A stretch of DNA of 64,000 nucleotides, from assembly GCF_001580545.1 (NCBI RefSeq), contig NZ_LRBG01000039.1:620001-684000 (forward strand), given 5' to 3'. This stretch comes from Paraburkholderia monticola. Its GTDB lineage: Bacteria > Pseudomonadota > Gammaproteobacteria > Burkholderiales > Burkholderiaceae. The position numbers and the translations under genes were made by a program. The notes below the pieces were generated by a model. It made no database searches. It worked only from the letters and a program-made list of their open reading frames with translations, and was not told the DNA's origin. The number at the start of each line of letters is the position of its first letter. Position 1 is the stretch's first letter. This document shows, one piece after another, positions 42,499 through 50,765 of the stretch.

Positions 42499-43782
42499 AT
42501 GTCGACCACCCAAAGCAAGCCGCCCGTCCGTGCCTTCGCTCCGGCGAAGACTACCTCCACGACGCTGGTGATCGTCGCCGGTGCGTTGATCCTGAGCGCC
42601 GCGATGGGCATCCGCCAGACTTTCGGCCTGTTCATCGGCCCGTTCTCGTTCGATCGCGGTCTGCCGGTCACGCTGATCGCGTTCGCGATCGCGCTGCATA
42701 ACCTCGTGTGGGGTTTCGCGCAGCCGTTCGCGGGCGCGGCCGCCGATCGCTACGGTTCGGCACCGGTCGTCGCGTTCGGCGCATCGACGTTCGCGGCCGG
42801 CCTCGCGCTGTCGGCGGTCGCGCCGAGCGGCGCGCTGCTCGTGGTCGGCATGGGGCTGCTGGTCGGTATCGGCGTGAGCTGCACGACCTTCGGCGTGGTG
42901 CTGCCAGCGGTCGGCCGCATGGCGTCGGCGGAGAAGCGCAGCGTCGCGATGGGGCTCGTCAGCGCCGGCGGCTCCGCGGGACAGGTGCTGATGGTGCCGC
43001 TCGTTCAAGGCATCCGGTTGCATGCGGGCATCGCGACATCGCTATTCGTCCTCGCGTTCACGATGCTGCTGATCGCGCCGCTCGGCATCGTGCTCGACCG
43101 GCGCGCGCAGCTCCATGCGGCGGCTGATGCCCGGGCTCAGGTTCCGGACGTGCCCGAACCTCTGCGAGAGGTCCTGGCGAAGGCAACGCGCCATCGCGGC
43201 TACCGGCTGTTGACGCTCGGCTTCTTCACCTGCGGCTTCCAGCTCGCGTTCATCGCGACGCATCTGCCTGAATATCTGACGCTGTGTCATATGCCGATCG
43301 GCCTCGGCGCCACCGCGCTTGCGCTGATCGGCCTGTTCAACATGGCGGGCAGTTGGGCATGTGGTTGGCTCGGCGGCCGGTTTCGGCAGCAGCATGTGCT
43401 CGGCTGGCTCTATCTGATTCGCAGCGCGACGATCGGCGCATTCTTCGTGCTGCCGAAAAGCACGCTGTCCGTAGTGATGTTCGCGGCCGTGATGGGTCTC
43501 ACGTGGCTCGGCACCGTGCCGCTGACGAGCGGGCTCGTCGCCAAGGTGTTCGGCACGCGACACCTCGGCAGCCTGTTCGGCCTATGCTTTCTGAGCCATC
43601 AGATCGGCTCGTTTCTCGGCGCGTGGCTCGGTGGCCTCGTGTTCGATCTGACCGGCTCGTATTCGCTGCTATGGGTGGCGACGGTCGCGGCGGGACTGGT
43701 CGCGGCGCTGCTGCATTTCCCGATCGACGACACGACGGTCACGACGCCCGCGCTGCGTTCATCCCGCCCCGCGCAGGCGTGA
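42499..43782 (+). CDS. MFS transporter, substrate unknown
   Basis: 427 residues with 12 membrane segments; start fixed by GGAG before the ATG. Features include GALILSAAMGIRQTFGLF, NLVWGFAQPFAGAAADRYGS (MFS signature loop) and LGGRFRQQHVLGWLYLIRS in the second half. It belongs to the broad group of monocarboxylate or anion permeases without closer assignment by eye. It follows the LysR gene and probably exports or imports the LysR ligand. Confidence 0.85.
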   Translation: MSTTQSKPPVRAFAPAKTTSTTLVIVAGALILSAAMGIRQTFGLFIGPFSFDRGLPVTLIAFAIALHNLVWGFAQPFAGAAADRYGSAPVVAFGASTFAAGLALSAVAPSGALLVVGMGLLVGIGVSCTTFGVVLPAVGRMASAEKRSVAMGLVSAGGSAGQVLMVPLVQGIRLHAGIATSLFVLAFTMLLIAPLGIVLDRRAQLHAAADARAQVPDVPEPLREVLAKATRHRGYRLLTLGFFTCGFQLAFIATHLPEYLTLCHMPIGLGATALALIGLFNMAGSWACGWLGGRFRQQHVLGWLYLIRSATIGAFFVLPKSTLSVVMFAAVMGLTWLGTVPLTSGLVAKVFGTRHLGSLFGLCFLSHQIGSFLGAWLGGLVFDLTGSYSLLWVATVAAGLVAALLHFPIDDTTVTTPALRSSRPAQA

Positions 43783-43824
43783 TGCAAACTGCCGCCTGGG
43801 ATGCCGAAGCAAGGTCAGTTGCGA

Positions 43825-44430
43825 CTATTTCTTCGGCGCATCGGCTGCGGCTTTTGGCACGCGTCCCATCAGATAGAACTCGTCGTTCGGGCGCATCGAG
43901 ATCACGTTCGCCATGCGGTTCGACAGGCCGAAAAACGCCGTGATTGCCGCGATGTCCCAGATGTCTTCATCGCTAAAGCCGTGGCCGCGCAGGGTCTGGA
44001 AATCGCCTTCGTCGACCGTGCCCGATGCGCGGCATACCTTCAGCGCGAAATCGAGCATCGCCTTCTGGCGCTCGGTGATGTCGGCCTTACGGTGATTGAC
44101 CGCGACCTGATCGGCGACCAGCGGCGCCTTTTCGTAGATGCGCAAAATCGCGCCATGCGCGACCACGCAATACAGACAATCGTTGACGGCGCTCGTCGCG
44201 ACCACGATCATCTCGCGCTCGCCTTTCGTGAGACCGCCCTCCTTCAGCATCAACGCATCGTGATAGGCGAAGAACGCGCGGAATTCGTCGGGCCGATGCG
44301 CGAGCGTCAGAAACACATTCGGCACGAAGCCCGCTTTCTCCTGCATTTCGAGAATGCGGGCGCTGATGTCCGCGGGCCACTCGCTCGGCTCGGGGACCGG
44401 GTAGCGGCTGATGGGCTGAAGCGTGGCCAT
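43825..44430 (-). CDS. AhpD-like/carboxymuconolactone-decarboxylase family protein
   Basis: 201 residues from MATLQPISRYPVPEPSEWPA. The CMD-family helix motif with the CxxC...H site reads AVNDCLYCVVAHGAIL, as in alkylhydroperoxidase AhpD and peroxidase-related proteins. FFGLSNRMANVISMRPNDEF near the end is typical of the peroxidase-related subgroup. It likely uses the cysteine pair to reduce peroxides. Divergent from the cupin gene with tandem repeats in between. Confidence 0.88.
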   Translation of the reverse strand: MATLQPISRYPVPEPSEWPADISARILEMQEKAGFVPNVFLTLAHRPDEFRAFFAYHDALMLKEGGLTKGEREMIVVATSAVNDCLYCVVAHGAILRIYEKAPLVADQVAVNHRKADITERQKAMLDFALKVCRASGTVDEGDFQTLRGHGFSDEDIWDIAAITAFFGLSNRMANVISMRPNDEFYLMGRVPKAAADAPKK

Positions 44431-44512
44431 GCGCTGTCTCCGTGATCTCTGTCGGGATATGCCGTCCATTGTAGCAACGCGTTTTCGCGGTCGCCCGCGC
44501 GTCGCCACCGCC

Positions 44513-44554
44513 GCTCGATCACGTCTGCTCAATCACGTCCGCTCAATCACGTCC
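44513..44554. repeat. three tandem 14-base repeats in a divergent promoter
   Basis: Consensus GCTC(A/G)ATCACGTC(C/T): copies at 44513-44526, 44527-44540 and 44541-44554; the last two are identical and the first differs at two positions. They sit between the AhpD-like and cupin genes, where promoters for both must lie. Regulator binding array or simple slippage repeat. Confidence 0.75.
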
Positions 44555-44635
44555 GATATTGCCGCCCGTATCGTCTAGACTTTCTGTTCGGCATGCGTGA
44601 AGCCGCCCGGTATGGCGGTGACCCAAGGAGCAACC

Positions 44636-45052
44636 ATGTCTAACGTTACGCACGACGCGCGCGCCCCTGTCATCAAGGTGCGCCCTGAACAGGCCATGGC
44701 GACCGCCCAGCGGCTGCCGTATTTCGTCGGTATTTCGGCGGGCACCGCGGGCACGACCGGCCTGTCCATGTACATGGTCGTGGTGCCGCCGGGCGGCCAC
44801 GCGGAGCCGCACTATCACGCCGACTACGAGACCGCGATCTATATGCTCGAAGGCAAGATCGAAACGCGCTACGGCCCGGGCTTACGCGAGTCGGTCATTA
44901 CCGAGCCGGGCGACTTTCTGTTCATTCCGCCGGGCGTCCCGCATCAGCCGTTCAATCTCGATGCCAACGTCGCGGCGCGCGCGATCGTCGCGCGCAATCA
45001 TCCGGACGAGCATGAGCGGGTCGTGCCGTATGATCCGTCCGAGCATGCGTGA
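44636..45052 (+). CDS. cupin-domain protein
   Basis: 138 residues from the ATG with AAGGAG upstream. A single cupin fold: PPGGHAEPHYHADYETAIYM, then LEGKIETRYG (motif 1, with metal-binding His and Glu), and EPGDFLFIPPGVPHQPFN (motif 2 His). It may be a dioxygenase, an isomerase or a sensor; the sequence does not say. An apparent terminator follows. Confidence 0.85.
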   Translation: MSNVTHDARAPVIKVRPEQAMATAQRLPYFVGISAGTAGTTGLSMYMVVVPPGGHAEPHYHADYETAIYMLEGKIETRYGPGLRESVITEPGDFLFIPPGVPHQPFNLDANVAARAIVARNHPDEHERVVPYDPSEHA

Positions 45053-45077
45053 GGCGACCCGCCTCTTCCCAGCTTCG

Positions 45078-45115
45078 CCGGCCTGAGGCGATGCAGGAAC
45101 CGCGACTCAGGCCGG
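45078..45115 (+). terminator. hairpin after cupin gene
   Basis: CCGGCCTGAG and CTCAGGCCGG form a perfect 10-bp stem with an 18-base loop, followed by TTT. It begins 25 bases after the cupin stop. The rest of the spacer to 45360 holds a duplicated GCCGCGCGGTGC and no gene. Confidence 0.6.
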
Positions 45116-45360
45116 TTTGATCGATCCGCCGCGCGGTGCATGCACGCCGCGCGGTGCGTCGTTCGGCGCGCCTATGTGTCGGTTGGGCGCGACTCTGTCC
45201 GCGTTGTTTCACAACGCCGATCCGCTACCTGTGCTTAAATCCGTCTTCCGCGCCGACGCGCGCTCGTGCCCCCGCACGGCCGTTCGCGTCGCTCAGGGTA
45301 CTCATCGGTGCTGGCGCGGCCAATTCTATTTACTTTCATTGCCTTCTCAGGAGCGCGGTT

Positions 45361-46380
45361 GTGTGGCATTTCCCGGTCGCTATTCCACCCTCTCTCGGCG
45401 TGTGGGCCGTGTTCATGAGCGTGCTCGTCACCCAACTCGGCATGCCGGTTCCGGCCGCGCCGATGCTGATTCTCGCCGGAACGATGGCCGCGGTGGGGCA
45501 AGCGTCATATGTCAACATGATCTGCGCGGCAGTCGGCGCGACGCTGCTCGCCGATTCGCTGTGGTTTTTCACCGGACGCGCGTATGGCCGCCGTCTGCTG
45601 AATTACCTCGTGCGCTTCTCGCTTTCGCTGGACACCACGGTGCGCGTCGCGCGCAATACCTATGAACGCTACGGCGCGCCAATCTTGACGGTCGCGAAGT
45701 TCCTACCCGGTCTCGGCCTGATTTCCGCGCCGCTGCTCGGCACGACCGCGATCGGCGTCGGCGTCTTTCTGTGGTGGGACATGGTCGGTGCCACGCTGTG
45801 GGCAAGCGTCTGGGTGATCGGCGGCGGCGCGCTGCACGATCAGATCGTGCAAATGATGCTGCTCGTGCGGCACAACGGCGGCACGATCTTCGATACGTTC
45901 GCGGTGATCTTCGCGGCCGTACTGCTGTATCGGTGGCTGCGTCGTTTGCAGTTTCGGCGCTGGCTCGCGCATACGCGTATTTCGCCCGATCAGCTCGACG
46001 CGATGATGAAATCGAACGAACCGCCGCTGATTCTCGATGCGCGGCCGAGCATCGTGCGCGAAAAGGAATCGCACCGCATTGCCGGGGCGCGGCCGCTCGA
46101 TCTCGAGTCGCCCGATCCGATTCATCCGGAGTATCTGAAGCGACCGATCGTCGTCTATTGCGTGTGTCCTAACGAAGCCACCGCGAAGCGTATCGTCGGG
46201 CAATTGCATCGCAAGAACATTCATCATGTGCGCGCGCTGAAGGGCGGCCTCGATGCGTGGGAAAAACGCGGCTATCCGGTCGAGCCGTTACCGCCCGACT
46301 TCAATACGGCGATGGCGCACATGCTGGAAGACAAGGGCAACGAAGGCGAATATACGGTGCGTGCACGTCTCGCGAAGTGA
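45361..46380 (+). CDS. DedA-family membrane protein fused to a rhodanese domain
   Basis: 339 residues from a GTG start with AGGAG nine bases upstream. The N-terminal part is a DedA/SNARE-associated membrane protein (GMPVPAAPMLILAGTMAAVG, ADSLWFFTGRAYGRRLL, AKFLPGLGLISAPLLGTTAI). After a hydrophobic stretch the C-terminal 110 residues are a rhodanese: PPLILDARPSIVREKESHRI and IVVYCVCPNEATAKRI, with a candidate active-site Cys in the loop, then VRALKGGLDAWEKRGYP. DedA proteins are linked to lipid flipping and envelope homeostasis. The sulfurtransferase domain would face the cytoplasm. Confidence 0.88.
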   Translation: MWHFPVAIPPSLGVWAVFMSVLVTQLGMPVPAAPMLILAGTMAAVGQASYVNMICAAVGATLLADSLWFFTGRAYGRRLLNYLVRFSLSLDTTVRVARNTYERYGAPILTVAKFLPGLGLISAPLLGTTAIGVGVFLWWDMVGATLWASVWVIGGGALHDQIVQMMLLVRHNGGTIFDTFAVIFAAVLLYRWLRRLQFRRWLAHTRISPDQLDAMMKSNEPPLILDARPSIVREKESHRIAGARPLDLESPDPIHPEYLKRPIVVYCVCPNEATAKRIVGQLHRKNIHHVRALKGGLDAWEKRGYPVEPLPPDFNTAMAHMLEDKGNEGEYTVRARLAK

Positions 46381-47088
46381 GCGAACAGTGGACAAGTCAA
46401 AATATAAAAATAAATTGACGGCATTTTTAGCTCGTATATGCTTGCTATTGGGCGATCGCGTCGACGGCGCTGCGAATTCAGTTCTTATCGTTTAGTACCG
46501 CGTCACGTCGATCAACCCGTGTCCTGTTTCTTCAATGTCCGCTGTGGATTCGAAACAGGCCGATCAATACCCTCAACCAGGCTAGTCGAGTGTCATCGTG
46601 AGAGTCCGAGGCCCTTTGGTGAATTGGAATCGCAGTCAGGCGCGTGGTATTTGCGCTGACGGCGCCAGCGCCGACGGCAGCAACGGCAGCCTTGCGTTCC
46701 GCCGCTTTCTGTCCGTCATCACAGTCCTGTCGCGTCGCTCCGTTCGACGTCGCAATGTCCTTTCCGCTCGCGCGTTCATCGCCGTGCGCACAGACGAAGT
46801 CGCTTCGCTGCTGCCGTAGCGCCTCTCTTCTTTCGTCTCTTTTCGCTGTTCGATTCGTCCGTCTGCACGCGTTGTTCGCGAGCTGTTTGCTTGCGTGCGC
46901 GCGGCGCTGACTGATTGCCGCGCATCGCGACGGGCTCAATCGAACCGCTTCTAATCTGACACGCGCTGCGCGTTATCGCGCGGATTCGCTTTGGCGTTGG
47001 CTCGCCTTCGCGTTTTCCTATATCGCCGCGCGTCCTCGTAAGCGCCGCTCATTGGATGGGCGGCGCGGGATCGACACGTCTATTCGTT
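46381..47088. other. long spacer without a convincing gene
   Basis: About 700 bases. The first 60 are A+T-rich (ATATAAAAATAAATTGACGG and on), and TTGACG at 46417 could be a -35 box. Frames of up to 135 codons exist on both strands, but their products are low-complexity and lack ribosome sites. It probably carries the promoter of the putrescine operon. Confidence 0.45.
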
Positions 47089-47877
47089 ATGCGACACAAA
47101 CCCATCGTAGGAATCACCGCCGATAGAACCCTGCTCGGCGCTCACCCATCACACATGGTCGGTGAAAAGTACATCGCCGCGATCGTCGATGGATCGAACG
47201 CGCTCGCCATGCTGTTGCCGGCTTTCGGCGACCGTCAGTGTGTGGATGAAGTGCTCGCCACCGTCGACGGCCTGCTCTTCACCGGCAGCTATTCGAACGT
47301 CGAGCCGCAGCGTTACGGCGCCGCATCGAGCGAGCCCGGCACTTTGCACGACGCGGCGCGCGACGCCACCACGTTGCCGCTGATACGCGCGGCCACTACT
47401 GCAGGCGTACCGGTTCTCGCAATCTGCCGCGGCTTGCAGGAAATGAACGTGGCATTCGGGGGAACCTTGCATCAAAGCGTTCATGCAGTGTGTGGACTGA
47501 ACGACCATCGTGAGAACAAGGCGGACTCACTCGACGCGCAATACGCCGCATCGCATTCGATCGCGCTGGCGCGCGGCGGCATGCTCCAGCGCCTCGCGCG
47601 TGGCGCCCGCGAAGCGCGGGTGAATTCACTGCATGGCCAGGGCATCGCCCGGCTGGGCACCGGCTTGACGATCGAAGCCACCGCGACGGACGGTCTGATC
47701 GAAGCGATCAGCGTTAAAGATGCCCCTGCATTCGCGCTCGGTGTGCAATGGCATCCGGAATGGAAGTACACGGACGACCCGCTATCTACCGCGATATTTC
47801 GCGCCTTCGGCGACGCGTGTCGCCAGCGCATGACTACACGAAGCAACGCCGACGCCGTTGCAACCCTGCACGCGTGA
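47089..47877 (+). CDS. puuD: gamma-glutamyl-gamma-aminobutyrate hydrolase
   Basis: 262 residues, class I glutamine-amidotransferase fold. Nucleophile Cys in VLAICRGLQEMNVAFGG and catalytic His-Glu in LGVQWHPEWKY; PIVGITADRTLLGAHPSH at the start and GLLFTGSYSNVEPQRYG are PuuD-like. It releases GABA and glutamate from gamma-glutamyl-GABA, the last step of the glutamylated putrescine route. PuuA follows 33 bases later. Confidence 0.9.
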   Translation: MRHKPIVGITADRTLLGAHPSHMVGEKYIAAIVDGSNALAMLLPAFGDRQCVDEVLATVDGLLFTGSYSNVEPQRYGAASSEPGTLHDAARDATTLPLIRAATTAGVPVLAICRGLQEMNVAFGGTLHQSVHAVCGLNDHRENKADSLDAQYAASHSIALARGGMLQRLARGAREARVNSLHGQGIARLGTGLTIEATATDGLIEAISVKDAPAFALGVQWHPEWKYTDDPLSTAIFRAFGDACRQRMTTRSNADAVATLHA

Positions 47878-47910
47878 CCCAGCGCGCGGATCAAAACAGA
47901 GAGAACAATC

Positions 47911-49245
47911 ATGCACGATATCGACGAATTTCTGAAAAAGCATCACGTCACCGAAGTCGAAGCGATCATTCCTGACATGGCCGGCATCGCGCGGGGCAAG
48001 ATCATTCCGCGCAGCAAATTCGAATCCGGCGAGTCGATGCGCCTGCCGCAAGCGGTGATGATTCAGACCGTGACCGGCGACTATCCGCAAAGCGATTCGC
48101 TGACCGGCGTCACCGACCCCGACATGGTATGCGTGCCCGACGCGAGCACGATCCGGATGATTCCGTGGGCGGTCGACCCGACCGCGCAGGTGATCCACGA
48201 TTGCGTTCATTTCGACGGCACGCCGGTCGAAATCTCGCCGCGCTGCGTATTGCGCCGCGTGCTCGATCTGTACAAGGCGCGCGGCTGGAAACCGGTGATC
48301 GCGCCGGAACTCGAGTTCTATCTGGTCGATATGAACCGCGATCCCGATCTGCCGTTGCAACCGCCGGTCGGTCGCACGGGGCGCGCGGAAACGGGACGCC
48401 AGGCCTATTCGATCGAAGCGGTCAACGAATTCGATCCGCTGTTCGAAGACATCTACGAGTACTGCGACGTTCAGGAACTCGAAGTCGACACGCTGATTCA
48501 CGAAGTCGGCGCCGCGCAGATGGAAATCAACTTCATGCACGGCGATCCGCTCAAACTCGCCGACAGTGTGTTTCTATTCAAGCGCACCGTGCGCGAAGCG
48601 GCGTTGCGTCACAAGATGTACGCGACCTTCATGGCTAAACCGATGGAAGGTGAACCGGGCTCGGCGATGCACATGCATCAAAGCCTCGTCGATAGGGAGA
48701 CCGGCCGCAACCTGTTTACCGCCGCGGACGGAGAACCGACGTCGCTGTTCACCGGCTATATCGCCGGCTTGCAGAAGTACACGCCCGCGCTGATGCCGAT
48801 CTTCGCGCCGTACATCAACTCGTACCGGCGTCTGTCGCGTTTCATGGCCGCGCCGATCAACGTCGCGTGGGGTTACGACAATCGCACGGTGGGCTTCCGG
48901 GTTCCGCATTCCGCGCCGGTCGCGCGACGCATCGAGAATCGTATCCCGGGTGTCGATTGCAATCCGTATCTGGCGATTGCCGCGACATTGGCCGCAGGCT
49001 ATCTGGGCATGACGCAACGACTCACCGCGACAGAGCCACTGGCGAGCGACGGCTATGCGCTGCCCTATCAATTGCCACGCAATCTCGAGGAAGGCCTGAC
49101 GCTGATGAGCGCATGCGAGCCGATTGCCGAAGTACTCGGCGAGAAGTTCGTCCGCGCCTATCTCGCTCTGAAAGAGACCGAATACGAAGCGTTTTTCCGC
49201 GTGATCAGTTCGTGGGAACGTCGGCATTTGCTGCTGCACGTTTGA
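47911..49245 (+). CDS. puuA: gamma-glutamylputrescine synthetase (glutamine synthetase family)
   Basis: 444 residues of the glutamine-synthetase fold: VEAIIPDMAGIARGKIIPRS, APELEFYLVDMNRDPD, GEPGSAMHMHQSLVDRETGR and CNPYLAIAATLAAGYLG. The length and early DMAGIARGK region match the PuuA/SpuI group that ligates glutamate to putrescine rather than ammonia to glutamate; the flanking puuD and transaminase support this. No adenylylation region is recognised. Spacers of 33 and 49 bases show one operon. Confidence 0.88.
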   Translation: MHDIDEFLKKHHVTEVEAIIPDMAGIARGKIIPRSKFESGESMRLPQAVMIQTVTGDYPQSDSLTGVTDPDMVCVPDASTIRMIPWAVDPTAQVIHDCVHFDGTPVEISPRCVLRRVLDLYKARGWKPVIAPELEFYLVDMNRDPDLPLQPPVGRTGRAETGRQAYSIEAVNEFDPLFEDIYEYCDVQELEVDTLIHEVGAAQMEINFMHGDPLKLADSVFLFKRTVREAALRHKMYATFMAKPMEGEPGSAMHMHQSLVDRETGRNLFTAADGEPTSLFTGYIAGLQKYTPALMPIFAPYINSYRRLSRFMAAPINVAWGYDNRTVGFRVPHSAPVARRIENRIPGVDCNPYLAIAATLAAGYLGMTQRLTATEPLASDGYALPYQLPRNLEEGLTLMSACEPIAEVLGEKFVRAYLALKETEYEAFFRVISSWERRHLLLHV

Positions 49246-49294
49246 GTGCCGTCAGCCAATTGGTCATTGAGAACTTTGAAAGGACGGAGGCAGT

Positions 49295-50743
49295 ATGAGC
49301 TATAAGAATGAAGACGTAATGGTCGCGGAAAGGTCCGAAGTTGGCGGGACGAAAAACGTATCGGCATGGCAAGCCACATCACGCAGCACCGCCGAATACC
49401 GCGCGCTCGATGCCGCGCATCACATTCATCCGTTCTCGGATATGGGCTCGCTCAATCGCACGGGCTCCCGCGTGATCGTCAAGGCGCAAGGCGTGTACCT
49501 GTGGGACTCGGACGGCAACCAGATCATCGACGGCATGGCGGGACTCTGGTGCGTGAACGTCGGCTATGGCCGCCACGAACTGGCCGACGCCGCCTACCGG
49601 CAGATGCAGGAACTGCCGTACTACAACACGTTCTTCAGGACGACGCACCCGCCGGTAATCGAACTGTCGGCCCTGCTGGCCGAACTGACACCGGCGCCGT
49701 TCAATCACTTTTTCTATTGCAACAGCGGCTCGGAAGGCAACGACACCGTGTTGCGCATCGTCCATCAATACTGGGCGACGCAACGCCAGCCCGCGAAGAA
49801 GTTCGTGATCGCGCGCAAAAACGCCTATCACGGGTCGACGATCGCGGGAGGCACGCTCGGCGGCATGGCTTATATGCACGAACAGATGCCGTCGAAAGTC
49901 GAGAACATCGTGCATATCGATCAGCCCTATTTCTTCGGCGAAGCGGCGAGCGATCAGACGCCGGAAGAATTCGCGCTGGCTCGCGCGCGGCAGCTCGAAG
50001 CGAAGATTCTCGAACTCGGTGCAGACAACGTCGCCGCGTTTATCGGTGAGCCTTTCCAGGGAGCGGGCGGCGTGATCTTTCCGGCCGCGACTTATTGGCC
50101 GGAAATCGAGCGCATTTGCCGCAAGTACGACGTGCTGCTCGTTGCGGATGAAGTGATCGGCGGCTTCGGCCGAACCGGCGAATGGTTCGCGCATCAGCAC
50201 TTCGGCTTCGAGCCGGATCTGATGACGCTCGCGAAGGGATTGACGAGCGGATATGTGCCGATGGGCGCGGTCGGTTTGCATGACCGCGTCGCTCGCGCGT
50301 TGATCGACAACGGCGAGTTCAACCATGGCCTCACCTACTCCGGGCACCCGGTCGCGGCCGCCGTCGCGCTGGCCAACCTGAAGCTGTTGCGCGACGAGAA
50401 GATCGTCGAGCGCGTCAGGACGGATACCGGTCCGTACTTTCAGACGAAGCTGCGTGAGACGTTCGCCGATCATCCTATCGTCGGCGAGATCAGCGGCGCG
50501 GGTCTCGTCGCCGGCGTGCAACTCGCTGAGGAGCCGCTCAAGCGCAAGCGCTTTGCGAATGGCGGCGATGTCGGTACGTTGTGCCGCGATTTCTGCTTCA
50601 ACGGCAATCTGATCATGCGCGCGAGCGGCGACCGGATGCTGCTGTCGCCGCCGCTGGTGATCAGCCGGCCGGAGATCGACGAGATCGTGGCGAAGGCCAA
50701 GGTCGCGATCGATTCGACCGCGCGGGAGCTTGGCATGCTCTAG
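49295..50743 (+). CDS. spuC: class III aminotransferase, putrescine:pyruvate type (SpuC-like)
   Basis: 482 residues. PLP-fold class III motifs: VYLWDSDGNQIIDGMAGLWC, YCNSGSEGNDTVLRIVHQYW, VADEVIGGFGRTGEWFAHQH and MTLAKGLTSGYVPMGAV, with the Schiff-base Lys in AKGL. YSGHPVAAAVALANLKLL is another landmark. The whole closely follows SpuC, the putrescine/cadaverine:pyruvate aminotransferase. Together with PuuA and PuuD it points to polyamine catabolism, though no PuuB oxidase or PuuC dehydrogenase is here. Confidence 0.85.
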   Translation: MSYKNEDVMVAERSEVGGTKNVSAWQATSRSTAEYRALDAAHHIHPFSDMGSLNRTGSRVIVKAQGVYLWDSDGNQIIDGMAGLWCVNVGYGRHELADAAYRQMQELPYYNTFFRTTHPPVIELSALLAELTPAPFNHFFYCNSGSEGNDTVLRIVHQYWATQRQPAKKFVIARKNAYHGSTIAGGTLGGMAYMHEQMPSKVENIVHIDQPYFFGEAASDQTPEEFALARARQLEAKILELGADNVAAFIGEPFQGAGGVIFPAATYWPEIERICRKYDVLLVADEVIGGFGRTGEWFAHQHFGFEPDLMTLAKGLTSGYVPMGAVGLHDRVARALIDNGEFNHGLTYSGHPVAAAVALANLKLLRDEKIVERVRTDTGPYFQTKLRETFADHPIVGEISGAGLVAGVQLAEEPLKRKRFANGGDVGTLCRDFCFNGNLIMRASGDRMLLSPPLVISRPEIDEIVAKAKVAIDSTARELGML

Positions 50744-50765
50744 CGACGCGCGGTGGCGAGCGCGC

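Noticed and set aside
44513..44554. CRISPR-like array
   Set aside because: The 14-base copies are directly adjacent with no spacers, and no cas gene is present.
46532..46939. 135-codon minus-strand frame and plus-strand partners
   Set aside because: Low-complexity Ala/Arg-rich product with no ribosome site; treated as non-coding.
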